NCBI GenBank assembly: GCA_014529385.2
Contig: CM043963.1
Coordinates: forward strand, 79,856,912-79,920,911
Length of the DNA stretch: 64,000 bases
Direction: 5' to 3'
Origin: Adiantum capillus-veneris
Lineage: Eukaryota > Streptophyta > Polypodiopsida > Polypodiales > Pteridaceae
Under the pieces are notes generated by a model. The model did not search any database. It saw nothing but the letters and a program-made list of their open reading frames with translations, and was not told the DNA's origin. A program made the position numbers and the translations under genes. Positions 34,471 through 43,803 of this stretch are shown here, in pieces; positions within the stretch are counted from its first letter, which is position 1, and every line of letters starts with the position of its first letter.

Positions 34471-34603
34471 AGTGCATAGACAGTAAAGTGCCAGAACTTC
34501 TGTATATTACAAAAAGTATATTACAACAATTATCCAAAAACGTCTACATATCCACCAAGAATGTACAATATATAACGTTTCTGGCACTTCCAGATGTACA
34601 ATC

Positions 34604-35461
34604 TCATTCATCTCCATTTATAACAAAGTGCTCAAAGACTAGACTCGAAAGTTCATCTTTGGGATTTCTGATGGGGTTTTCCTTTGTATACTCCAAGGTA
34701 TTGGGGGTTAGTGCCCATCTGCACAACCATGGCAACAGTGTGCGCGTGAGGTAGTCAGGGTCTTGTTCTTCATCAAGAGGATCAAAGGTAGGTGGACATA
34801 TACAGTTGTCCCAGACATTGCACAGATTTTTATATTTGGAGTCATCTACCAGCAATGTCCGAGAGGAGTCGTATTCTGGAAACTTGTTCTAGACATGGTA
34901 AAGGGGCTTGAAAGACACAGGTTCACCTGCAAGGTCTCTTGGAGCTCCAGCAATCTCTTCAAAATATGACCACTTTTCACATTGCTAGTTTGAGAAGAGA
35001 TCCCTAAAGTAATAAGTCTTATGTTCCCATATGTCTGGCCAAAATTTACTGAGGATATGCTCAATGTTAGCAGCAGTACAAGTGCTCCAAATCATTGCAT
35101 GTGCTATTTGCCTCAAATCCCAAACAAATTGCTCAACATCTCTACGGTAGTAGATCCACAACTTCTCGTCCACTCTTTTTAGTTTAACTCTGTCGGAAGC
35201 TGGGTGTGGAGGGTGTTTAAGTTGTCCAGTCTTTGGATCACGTTTGGCTACATCTCGTTTCAAGAATAGTCCATCGAGATCAAGGATGATGAGCTTTTTG
35301 ATCTTGCAGAAATTCGAAACAAGATATCCCCATCCAGGGTAGTTTGGCGAAATCTCCTCAATTTCGGGGCAAACTGCTAGTTCCTGGTCTTCCTCTACTT
35401 TATCTGGTGTTACATCTGCATCCTGCTCTGCGTCCTGCTTAGCTGCTATGTCTTCAACCAT
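34604..35461 (-). pseudogene. T1 accessory block: FCP1/NIF-type HAD phosphatase-like domain
   Basis: The minus strand reads KKLIILDLDGLFLKRD (DxDG, the HAD motif I region), then YYRRDVEQFVWDLRQIAHAM and IWSTCTAANIEHIL (motif II-like), and after two in-frame TAG stops (34,985 and about 34,893) TLLVDDSKYKNLCNVWDNCI (motif IV, VDDS). This order is that of plant FCP1-homology/NLI-interacting-factor phosphatases, which remove phosphate from proteins such as the RNA polymerase II tail. The second motif I residue is Asp followed by G-L instead of D-x-T/V. It lies in the transposon opposite to the transposase, so it is captured or an accessory gene. Now broken by stops. Confidence 0.7.
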
Positions 35462-35530
35462 TCATCTAGTTCTTGAACATCTCCAATCCAGCTAAGTTCT
35501 GCCATAGACAAGTACCATGCCTTAAAAACC

Positions 35531-36261
35531 TCAATCAGACTGACATATTAACCTTTTCAAAATACACTTGAAAAGTATACCTTCCAGGCTATTGATTTCC
35601 ATTTCATTAAGTTCCTGAACTTCTATGGCAACAGTCCACTTGGCAGGAGATACTGGAGAAAAAATAAGCTCTACTTGAAGATGCTCATGATGATGTCGGA
35701 AAGAACAATACGAGTACAATAAATAGACAGTCAATGAACAATATGAGTACAATAAATAGACAATCAATGAGCAATAAACAACTAGTGAACGAAAAATAAA
35801 GCCATCGTTTCATTATCATCAAAATGAGGGTACAAAGACAAAATTACAAAGAGGCTACAAAGCACAAAAGGTTAATAGGGGCTACAAAAGTTTCTTGCGG
35901 GACTTTGGTTTGGGAGGTTTAAGGTTGGGTGCTTGGAGGTTAGTCTTTTTCCGAGCAGATGAAGGCTCCTTGGATTTTTTACCTCCTGGAGTAGGCTCTG
36001 GAGGCTCGGATGCAACCTTAGCTTTTTTCTTTGGTGTGGCACGCTCTTCAGTGTTGCTCCTCTTTTTCCTATGCCCCAAAATCTCTGCACAAACATCTGA
36101 ATAAGAAGTTCTGAGTCCTCATCAGACAAGTTCACTGTTGTATCCGTTTCAATTGGCTTCTCAGATGATTTTTCAGCGTCCTCTACGTCCTTGTTCATTG
36201 CAGGTTCTGGCTTCAAAGGCACCTCGGCTGACTCCTTGGATGCGTCACCTTGAGCTCCCAC
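35531..36261 (-). pseudogene. T1 accessory block: acidic then Lys/Pro-rich tail
   Basis: Two adjoining frames: one starts MGAQGDASKESAEVPLKPEP and is acidic (VNLSDEDSELLIQM); the other (35,882-36,079) is very basic and Pro-rich (ATPKKKAKVASEPPEPTP, KPPKPKSRKKLL), resembling a nuclear-localisation or chromatin-binding tail. Separated from neighbouring blocks by likely introns. No domain recognised. Confidence 0.45.
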
Positions 36262-36600
36262 TACATCTGCTCTTTTTTCAGCCCTTTTTTCTGCCTTTTG
36301 TTGGTCCGGAGTGTCTTCACCTGCTTATTTTTGGGATGCATTCTTATCCCTGCACCCACCACACATGCTATCAATATTGGGCTTGCGTGATGACCGAGCT
36401 TGGGAGTGTGCTACATAAAAGACAATGTAATAATACTCAATATTAAGTTATGTGAACATTCAAAGAGAAGAATGTTCCACAGAATATTACCAATTCCATC
36501 AACAGGAGATCCAAAGATGCCTTCGATTGAATCTTTCTCTGCAATTACATGGAGAAAAGAAACAAAATGGTCAAGAAATGAATCTACAATCAGCTTCATA

Positions 36601-37083
36601 TCATAAGGTATAAAAACATCGATTACCTGTACCAACATGCTCATCCATGTTTGCCTCTCCAGGTGCCAGCAGCTTCGAAGCATCTTTTAAAGGTTCCTCA
36701 CATTGATGAAATAGACACTGGCCGGCGGACTTACAGGCAGTTACAAAACAAAGTGGGTGATACGGATGTTGACACTGGAGCATGTAGACACCGGTAACAA
36801 TAGTCTGCATGATAGACATCCCACAAGCAACACAATCACCTAACTGCACACAGCTATTGTCCGATCCCAAATGAACACGCGGCCTAACAGGAAGGATAGG
36901 AATTCTTGACTTGAACAAATTAATAATCGTTTCCACAAATTGAAGATGCCCTGTCGCCACTTCTACTTCCCATAACAAAGTGTCATGCTGACCTTGTAAA
37001 AAAATAGCACTGCGTACTTTATAAAACAGTATAAGTGTTTGTGCATTACTTTCAAGAATCTTCATCACTTTATGTGGTACCAC
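36601..37083 (-). pseudogene. T1 accessory block: RING-like Cys/His domain
   Basis: A 160-codon open stretch. The second half has CVACGMSIMQ, then MLQCQHPYHPLCF and CKSAGQCLFHQC: C-x2-C, C-x-H-x2-H-x2-C and C..C spacing as in RING/PHD-type zinc fingers. The first half (MKILESNAQTLILFYKVRS) has no recognised fold. Flanked by a coiled coil upstream (37,195-37,560), so the pair resembles a coiled-coil/RING E3 ubiquitin ligase. T2 carries a comparable coiled-coil/RING gene. Confidence 0.55.
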
Positions 37084-37194
37084 TTAAGAGTGTTATATAA
37101 ACACATTTAAGTGTTCTTTTACCATATAAAATGGTCTCTAACCATTTTTTTCTAATTAACCACTTTTAAGTAATATCAATTACTACTAGGTGAA

Positions 37195-37560
37195 TCAATC
37201 AAGCTTACATACCTGTAACTGTGTTGCCTCTTCACCTAGGTTATCGAGATTGTGCACTTCAATATCAAGTCCCATGTCTTTGAGAGCCTCCTTTCTGATT
37301 TGAATCAAGGTCTCAAGCTTTTCCATTGCTTCCTCGTTTGGTACAAGCCCAGCCTTATGCAACTTGAGTTCCTCCATATTCTTGTTCAGTCTCTCTACGA
37401 TCTTCGCGGCGCCTCGCATCAAACCAACATGCTCATCTCTCTTTGTCTTTGATTGATGTAAAGCAATTTTTATTGCTTCGAGACATTGCTGCTTCTCTTT
37501 TAGCTTTTCAGCAGCATTAGCCTTCATGTTAGAAATAGCTGCTACATCAGCCGTTGACAC
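37195..37560 (-). pseudogene. T1 accessory block: coiled coil
   Basis: 121 open codons with heptad-like Leu/Ile/Ala spacing: ANAAEKLKEKQQCLEAIKIA, KIVERLNKNMEELKLHKAGL, MEKLETLIQIRKEALKDMG. It probably forms one exon; a splice acceptor-like ACAG precedes some neighbouring blocks. It lies just upstream (in transcription) of the RING-like block. Confidence 0.55.
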
Positions 37561-37739
37561 AAAAATGTAGTCGAGGAAACATTTGACATTCCAAATGTTC
37601 CCATCGAGCCAAAGGCCCGTTTCTTTAGAAATTCCTCCTTAGACTGCCCTGAAAATTGATGTCCACCTGAGTATGTCTGCCAGTCAAAGCCTGTGCCAGT
37701 ACTGTCAGTGTAATTAGGCATATTTTCTGCATTAAATTT

Positions 37740-38205
37740 TCACTCACTTCCAAGACATGGACCGTTTGTGGACCTCCATTTCTCCAATTTACTATTTAAA
37801 GTTTTATGTTGGCATAACATTTTGATAACACCTTCAGCATACAGAGCCCATGCAACTAAACCTTCAGAATCTTCAGCACGGCCTTGCACTTCTGCCAAGT
37901 AAATCCATGTGCAAAATGCACACCTACCTCGTTGTTTGGGGGAGCTCCTTGATATACTTTGTGGTATAGCAGGAGACATTCTTCATACATTTTAGGCCTC
38001 AGCCCCTTTAAATGCATCTTCTCCTTTTGGTGGCGCTTGTAAAGCCATACACTAAGCCACTCCTCATCTGAGAAATCATCATCACATAGGAGCTTCCGAT
38101 CCTGGCCAACCAAGCATAGCCCATATTCGGTATGAAAATCTTCCTTGGTGAAGAAAAATTTTGTTTGAGTGGGTAAGGCCACTCGTGGTACTATCCACCT
38201 CCCTG
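37740..38205 (-). pseudogene. T1 accessory block: unrecognised domain
   Basis: Starts after an acceptor TTTTTACAG (about 38,205): VALPTQTKFFFTKEDFHTEY, GLCLVGQDRKLLCDDDFSDE, EWLSVWLYKRHQKEKMHLKG, FTWQKCKAVLKI, then after a frameshift LVAWALYAEGVIKMLCQHKT. No family recognised. Open over 108 and 79 codons in two frames. Confidence 0.45.
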
Positions 38206-39582
38206 TAAAAACATATAAGAATGTATGTTAGTATGTAATGAGCCATAATTAAACTTGTTATCAACAATAAGAAGTGGTTGAAATGATTTCTGCACCATTC
38301 TCAATGGTACTGCAAAATTTTTAAGTGGTGGTGTACCACTAAATGGTTCTCAACCACTTAAAACTGGTTAGGTAACACTAAAAAGTCCTGCTACACCACT
38401 ATTTTCTAGTGATACATCCCCTTTTGGTGTTTCTTCACCACTTTAAAGTGGTACTCCAACACATAAAAGTGGGCTGAACAACTGTTCAGTTGTGCTACAC
38501 CGATGTGAATTGTTGTACACAACTTAAAACTGGTGCTACACTCCTAAAAAGTGGTGCTACACCAATAGAATGTGGTATCTCCTTGTAAAGCTTCATCACT
38601 TAAAAGAACTTAACCACCACTTTTAGCAAAGATGCATAACTAACGATTATTGCACTTTTGTAAAGCATCACTAAAAAGTGGTTCTACAGCACTGAAAGTG
38701 GTTGACCATCACACACCACCACTTAAATGTGATTTGAACCACAAAAAGTGGTGAGCACCACTTTATTGGTGTTTACCACTTTATACCAAATAACGTTCAG
38801 GTTAAGAAGCACCACTTTTCAGTGGTCCTACACACTTTTAAGGTACCGAATAACGTTCTAGTTAAGAAGCACCACTTTATAATGATGTTCACCACTTTAT
38901 AGTGATCTTCACCACTATAAACACCACTTAAATGTGATTTGAACCACAAAAAGTGGTGAGCACCACTTTATTGGTGTTTACCACTTTAAACCAAATAACG
39001 TTCAGGTTAAAAAGCACCACTTTTCAGTGGCTTTACACACTTTTAAGGTACCAAATAACGTTCTAGTTAAGAAGCACCACTTTATAGTTGTGTTTACCAC
39101 TTTATAGTGATGTTGACCACGTTCTAGTGGTGAAGACCACTAGAAAGTGGTGCTTCTTAACTAGAACGTTATTCTGTACCTTAAAAGTGTGTAGAACCAC
39201 TGAAAAGTGGTGCACCATCATGATTCTTCGCTTAAAAGTGATGCTTCACCACAAAATAGTTAGGGTTTTCCACTGGAAAGTGATGCACCCATCGTATCAC
39301 CAGTTTTTACTAGAACCTTACCTCTTTTTAGTGTTGCCCAGCACTTTAAAGTGGTCCGGTATCACTTTTAAGAGATGGTGCACCATATCAGCATAACTTT
39401 GTAGTGATGCAACCATGGTTTCTGCCCAACTTTAAAGGGTGCTGCAGGTGCACCACTTCAACACAGCCTATCAGTGGTGCTGTACCCATAAAAAGTGGGG
39501 TTCACCCACTTGATATTTACTAGTGGTGTGCACACTACTTTTTCCTAATAAAGCAACACTTTAATTGAATCCATGGGGGAAA
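38206..39582. repeat. Second AGTGGT-motif array, in an intron of the T1 reverse-strand gene
   Basis: CACCACTTTTTAGTGGT-type words are dense, with longer internal repeats: a block around ACCAAATAACGTTCAGGTTA recurs near 38,785, 38,850, 38,990 and 39,055, once inverted near 39,150. It lies between a donor-like GCAG/GTATTT (39,582, minus strand) and the acceptor at about 38,205. It parallels the array in the transposase intron. Confidence 0.8.
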
Positions 39583-39825
39583 TACCTGCATCTAACCTGC
39601 TAAACATTTTGCTTCTTAGGTGTACCCTTGGGGGACTCGAAAGTTCTTTTTGTAGCATGCATGTGCAAAAAATTCAGAAATTTTACAAGACATAAAACCA
39701 ATTTTAGAAATGCATGCATGATGCATCTAACCTTTTTTGATAGGTGACTCGTGCGTAGAGCTCTTTCCCTTCCTAGGTGTACCCTTGTCAGAGTCTGAAG
39801 GTCCTTTTGTAGCCTGGTTCTTCAT
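39583..39825 (-). pseudogene. T1 reverse-strand gene, N-terminal basic exons
   Basis: From an ATG at 39,825: MKNQATKGPSDSDKGTPRKG, KSSTHESPIKK, then a second exon with the similar ATKRTFESPKGTPKKQNV, i.e. an exon-scale repeat of a Ser/Lys/Pro-rich unit, followed by donor GTATTT at 39,582. It is likely the start of the accessory gene whose coiled-coil, RING-like and HAD-like parts lie to the left. The basic composition suggests a nuclear protein. Confidence 0.45.
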
Positions 39826-40073
39826 CCTGAAAAAATCACAAATGCCACATAGATACAAGATCAATAGTTAAATGCATTCATGCTTGAACCTGCATGATGC
39901 ATTCGTATAAGCATGCACACACAGTTGATAAAATCTGCATTCATGCTTCAAGTTGCATGATGCATTTTTATAAAGCATTCACAAGGGTGATCAATTAGAT
40001 GTGCACAATGCATATACATTCCAAAAATAAATTCTAAACTTACACATGCATCATTAATAGTTACAATCCATGA

Positions 40074-40091
40074 TTATCTTGCCACACATTC
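40074..40091. other. SINE target-site duplication, left copy
   Basis: TTATCTTGCCACACATTC; the copy at 40,217-40,234 differs at one base. Confidence 0.85.
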
Positions 40092-40216
40092 TTTTTTTTT
40101 TTTTTTTTTGCAATACCCTCCCCAACAGAGGGCATACCATATCGCCAGGGGTTGAACCTGGGTCCTTACGCACCCACCCATTCACTTTAACCACCACTAG
40201 GCCAAGCCCCCTTTGG
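40092..40216 (-). mobile_element. tRNA-derived SINE (125 bp) with poly(A) tail
   Basis: On the minus strand the unit starts GGGGCTTGGCCTAGTGGTGG (A box TGGCCTAGTGG), has B box GGTTCAACCCC about 40 bp later and ends in an 18-base poly(A) (poly-T at 40,092-40,109). It is flanked by an 18-bp target duplication, the mark of LINE-machinery insertion. The general layout is like plant Au-type SINEs; no name is assigned. It lies inside transposon T1 near its right end. Confidence 0.88.
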
Positions 40217-40393
40217 TTATCTTGCCACATATTCAGAGACAAGCATACATCGCTTCTACATCTGCATGAAGCATGTTAAAACATGGATCAATGCTACTTG
40301 GAAATGCTACCTAGGAAAATCAGCCACATTCAAATTCAACCAACATTCGAGATTGAATGCTTCAAGCTACATGATGACACATACCTGTTGCTG

Positions 40394-40797
40394 CTATAGG
40401 GGATTTTTACTAAAGTTGATGACCAGCCCAGCAAAAAGTACTCCTCCTGAATTTGCTTTTGCTATTGTTGTGATGTTGCTTCCTGTTGCTTCGGCTAGCA
40501 GAGAAACGCAAAGGAGGGAGGAAATAGGGAATAAGAAACCTGAATGGCGCTGGCGAGATAGAGAGGGGGGGGAGGAACGAGCGAGACAGAGTGGAAGGGA
40601 CGAGACTCGAGAGAATATTTGCATTAAGTGCTTGAACGTACCTTGAGGTGATCATTAATGAGTAAGCGCTTTCACTTAGTACACGTCAAATTTTAACCCT
40701 TTACTTCCATAAATTTTGAATTTAATCCCACTGTTTCAAACACCTAAACCACCCATTTTATCAACCCCAAAAACCATATACTATATAGTGGCAAAAG
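40394..40797 (-). promoter_or_regulatory. T1 right promoter region and CT-rich leader
   Basis: On the minus strand a TATA-like CACTATATAGTATA lies at about 40,775-40,790, 35 bp inside the terminus, and a CT-rich block follows at 40,500-40,610, mirroring the left end. It is expected to drive the reverse-strand accessory gene. Confidence 0.45.
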
Positions 40798-40823
40798 AGG
40801 TCCACCTATACATGCTTTCACCC
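40798..40823 (-). repeat. T1 right terminal inverted repeat
   Basis: Plus strand ends ...TACATGCTTTCACCC, the complement of the left terminus, followed by CATT. Confidence 0.85.
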
Positions 40824-42060
40824 CATTGATAGGCAAATGAATCGAGGAGATGTACTAGCTATAGATACGAGAAGAGACTCTCAAGTTCAATGGCATCTTG
40901 CAGGTGACCTCAAACACTAAAGTGTATGTATAATTATCGAATGGGTGCCATGGCAAAGTCTCCATGCTTGTATTGCATGGAGCTTACAAAGGTGATGGAC
41001 CCAAAGTGGTGGAGAAAGGCTCCTAGTCGTCACAATCAAGACTCTAATTTCCAACCAGTTTTGGATATACCACTTGCTAATGTCCATATTTGTACAATGC
41101 ATGGTCTTTGCTGAATTATAGAGAATTTGGTATATTTGTACATTGGGTTTGCTTGGAAAATCAAAAAGTAAGTTGAATGACAGGTCGCTCTAGAGTCTTT
41201 GGAACTAGTTTTGTCAGATATTGGTCTACATGGGGGCAATGTGAAAATCCAGGGGGACAAAAAAGGTCAACCAATGAGAAAGATGTACCCTGCAAACCAT
41301 CCATAGGTGGGGTCAAGGCATGCCGTTTTCTATCTAAACCTCAAGGTATGAAAGATGTGAAGCTAACAAAGTGAGGGAGAGTATATCCCTCTACCTACAT
41401 TAGCAAAGTTGAGTATATGCACTGGAAAAAACTTCATTTAGCAGTGAAAGACCAAGAGCCAACAACTCGCAATGCAAAGGGTCATGTGTGGCATTCCATT
41501 GACACGTTATTTCAAATGTGTGAGAATGATGATTGGTCGCAAGATAATCTCAGCAAGTTTAAACAGAACCTTCAGCTCTACTGAAAAAATCCTTCAAAAC
41601 AGCATGGACTGACACTCAAATCACTCATTACATGGTAAATTCAAAGCACCTCAGATAGTCAAAGTAATAAGTTTGTGTTTAAATTTCTAAATAAATTTCT
41701 TGTTTTGCAGCACATTATTTTCAATCATTTGCCATACTTCATCCAAAAGTATGGGAATCCAGGTATATGGAACACCCAGGGCTTGGAGAAGTCTCATTAC
41801 ATGGCTAGAAATGCCTACTTCAGACACACACAGCATGGAGGCTCTTGAAATAATGCAAACAGTTTGAGGGAGTTATTTCAGTGGTTTTATTGTAGAATCA
41901 TTCACCGCATGCAACAAAATCAAGTATTGGACTCTTCAACCGTATAGGCAATCAAACATTTGCAACTCCAAAAAAAAAAACGAGCAGACAATGAGGTGGA
42001 GGGAGACAATGCAATATGCCAATCTCATCGGTGGAACAACAGAATTAGAGTTTAGATAAT
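40824..42060 (+). pseudogene. Gene X, 3' part
   Basis: It continues the exon interrupted at 28,600: after CATT the frame reads RQMNRGDVLAIDTRRDSQ, VQWHLAGDLK, then (one-base shift) MYNYRMGAMAKSPCLYCMEL and PVLDIPLANVHICTMHGLC, later LAVKDQEPTTRNAKGHVWHS, and after an intron (about 41,637-41,710) HIIFNHLPYFIQKYGNPGIW and TQGLEKSHYMARNAYFRHTQ. GDLK...C-x2-C followed by a VH.CT.H block and a STQGLEKSH-type block resembles uncharacterised transposase-like proteins; not certain. Many stops. Confidence 0.5.
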
Positions 42061-42458
42061 CGGATGTACCACAAATGCCTGTAGGATAAATTCAATATGT
42101 ACCACAACTATTTCAAACTTTTGATGATTTGCAAATATCGTTTGGAACCTCGCCCTTGTATCTGATCATTAAATGTTTGCCATACTCTAAGAGTTCAGTA
42201 GGGTTTCTTTCCTTAAAAAGAATGCCATTGTTGTGTCTGTGTAGTAATATGTTGCACATCCCCCAGTATATCTTGGCGAGTAACCAAAACATTCTCTCCC
42301 TAAAACCTTGTCGATGAGGACAACTTTGTTTGCATTTTGTGGCAGCATTGGACCACCAAAGAAGCGAGCAGGGATTTTAATTACGCGATGACGCATTTTG
42401 TTAAATGTTAATTATTGTTGTTATTATCACTATTTTTTTTCATGTTAATAACATATCT
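42061..42458. other. No supported gene between gene X and T2
   Basis: Only short overlapping ORFs on both strands (for example 42,187-42,396 minus); no recognised motif. Confidence 0.4.
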
Positions 42459-42466
42459 AATGTCAT
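42459..42466. other. Candidate T2 8-bp target-site duplication, left (AATGTCAT)
   Basis: AATGTCAT also occurs at 54,179-54,186. Eight bases is the hAT length. The adjacent termini do not match well at their first bases, so this is a candidate only. Confidence 0.45.
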
Positions 42467-42487
42467 GACTTACGAAAACTGGTAGAA

Positions 42488-42600
42488 AACGTAGAACCGG
42501 CGGGACAACCAACAATCCCGGCAGGCCCGGTGGGTTTATGATGAAATCCGACGGGCCCGGCGAGACAAGCAAGAATCCCGCCGGACCCTTCATGTACCCC
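42488..42600 (+). repeat. T2 left subterminal GC-rich block
   Basis: Repeats of CCCGGCGGGCCC-like words in otherwise AT-rich DNA; about two thirds identical by eye to the inverted right block. Confidence 0.6.
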
Positions 42601-42618
42601 CTCCATATTTGGCGGCTC

Positions 42619-42625
42619 TATATAA
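42619..42625 (+). promoter_or_regulatory. T2 transposase TATA box
   Basis: GGCTCTATATAATCC, about 80 bp upstream of a likely 5' untranslated exon ending AAAG/GTAAAA at 42,703. Confidence 0.5.
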
Positions 42626-42750
42626 TCCTGTAGTAGACATCACATCACATCACCTCTTCCTCTAAATTTGGTCATCCTTTAAAATTTAGAAGAAAAACTA
42701 AAGGTAAAAAAATGAATAGTCTTTAGTAAAAATTAAAACTTAATGTAACT

Positions 42751-43650
42751 CTGATCATGGATCATTAGTTCTTTTTTGGACTGAACTGATTCTTGAAAGG
42801 AGGTAGAAAGGTGAATCTTTGGGTCGGTATCTCTACATTTGGGATGGACTAATCTCATGTTTGGTTCACTGTTATATTTGCTAAATTGATTGCTATATTG
42901 ATTAGAACTTCTATCATGGGTCATTAGTTCTTTTTTGGAATGAATTGATTCTTGAAAAGAGATACAAAGGTGAATCTTTGGGTCGATATCTCTACTTTTG
43001 GGATGGACTGATCACATGTTTGATTCACCGTTGTATTTGCTTGCTATTCCGATTAGAGCTCCAATCATGGGTAATTAGTTCTTTTTTGGACTGGACTGAT
43101 TCATGAAAGGAGGTAGAAAGGTGAATCTTTGGGTCGATATCTCTACTTTTGGACTGATCACATGTTTGATTCACCGCCGTTGTATTTGCTTGCTATTCCG
43201 ATTAGAGCTCCAATCATGGGTCATTAGTTCTTTTTTGGACTGGATTGATTCATGAAAGGAGGTAGAAAGGTGAATCTTTGGTTCGATATCTCTACTTTTG
43301 GGATGGACTGATCACATGTTTGATTCACCATGCTGTATTTGCTTGCTATTCTGATTAGAGCTCCAATCATGGGTCATTAGTTCTTTTTTGGACTGGACTG
43401 ATTCATGAAAGGAGGTAGGAAGATGAATCTTTGGGTCGATATCTCTACTTTTGGGATGGACTGATCACATGTTTGATTCACCACTGTATTTGCTTGCTAT
43501 TTTGATTAGAGCTCCAATCATGGGTCATTAGTTCTTTTTTGGACTGGACTGATTCATGAAAGGGGTAGGAAGGTGAATCTTTGGGTATATATCTCTACTT
43601 TTGGGATGGACTGATCACATATTTGATTCACCGTTGTATTTGCTTGCTCA
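42751..43650. repeat. Tandem repeat, ~150-158 bp unit, six copies, in T2 5' intron
   Basis: The word TCATTAGTTCTTTTTTGGA recurs at about 42,762, 42,920, 43,072, 43,221, 43,376 and 43,529. Each unit also carries GTGAATCTTTGGGTCGATAT and GATTAGAGCTCCAATCATGG. It lies between a possible donor at 42,704 and the acceptor TATTGCAG at 43,790, i.e. within the intron upstream of the transposase start. Confidence 0.9.
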
Positions 43651-43803
43651 TGTTTGAGTAGATTGAGGTTTATTCCCTTCAGGCTTCACTACTACGCTTG
43701 TGTGTGATATTGATTATAACACTAATGTTTGGTTTGAATAATACTTGAAAGAACAGATAGCATATTGAGCTATGTTTATTGGTATTGCAGGTATCCAATA
43801 AGT

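Larger units (their letters stand above)
28601..40823 (+). mobile_element. T1: 12,223-bp DNA transposon with DDD transposase (Sola-like, tentative)
   Basis: Termini are inverted repeats of about 25 bp: left GGGTGAAAGCATGTACAGG..., right (reverse complement) GGGTGAAAGCATGTATAGG..., then GTGG and CCT with one substitution and a one-base gap. A 4-bp duplication CATT flanks it. Removing it rejoins a gene X exon in frame. Inside are a plus-strand transposase gene (29.2-33.85 kb), reverse-strand accessory coding blocks (39.8-34.6 kb), AGTGGT-rich introns and a SINE. A 4-bp duplication and a transposase whose three candidate catalytic residues are all Asp fit the Sola superfamily as described in the literature; I cannot confirm by search. 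Confidence 0.85.

Noticed and set aside
40092-40216. A tRNA gene
   Set aside because: A and B boxes are present, but there is no cloverleaf acceptor stem, and the poly(A) tail plus 18-bp flanking duplication show a SINE.
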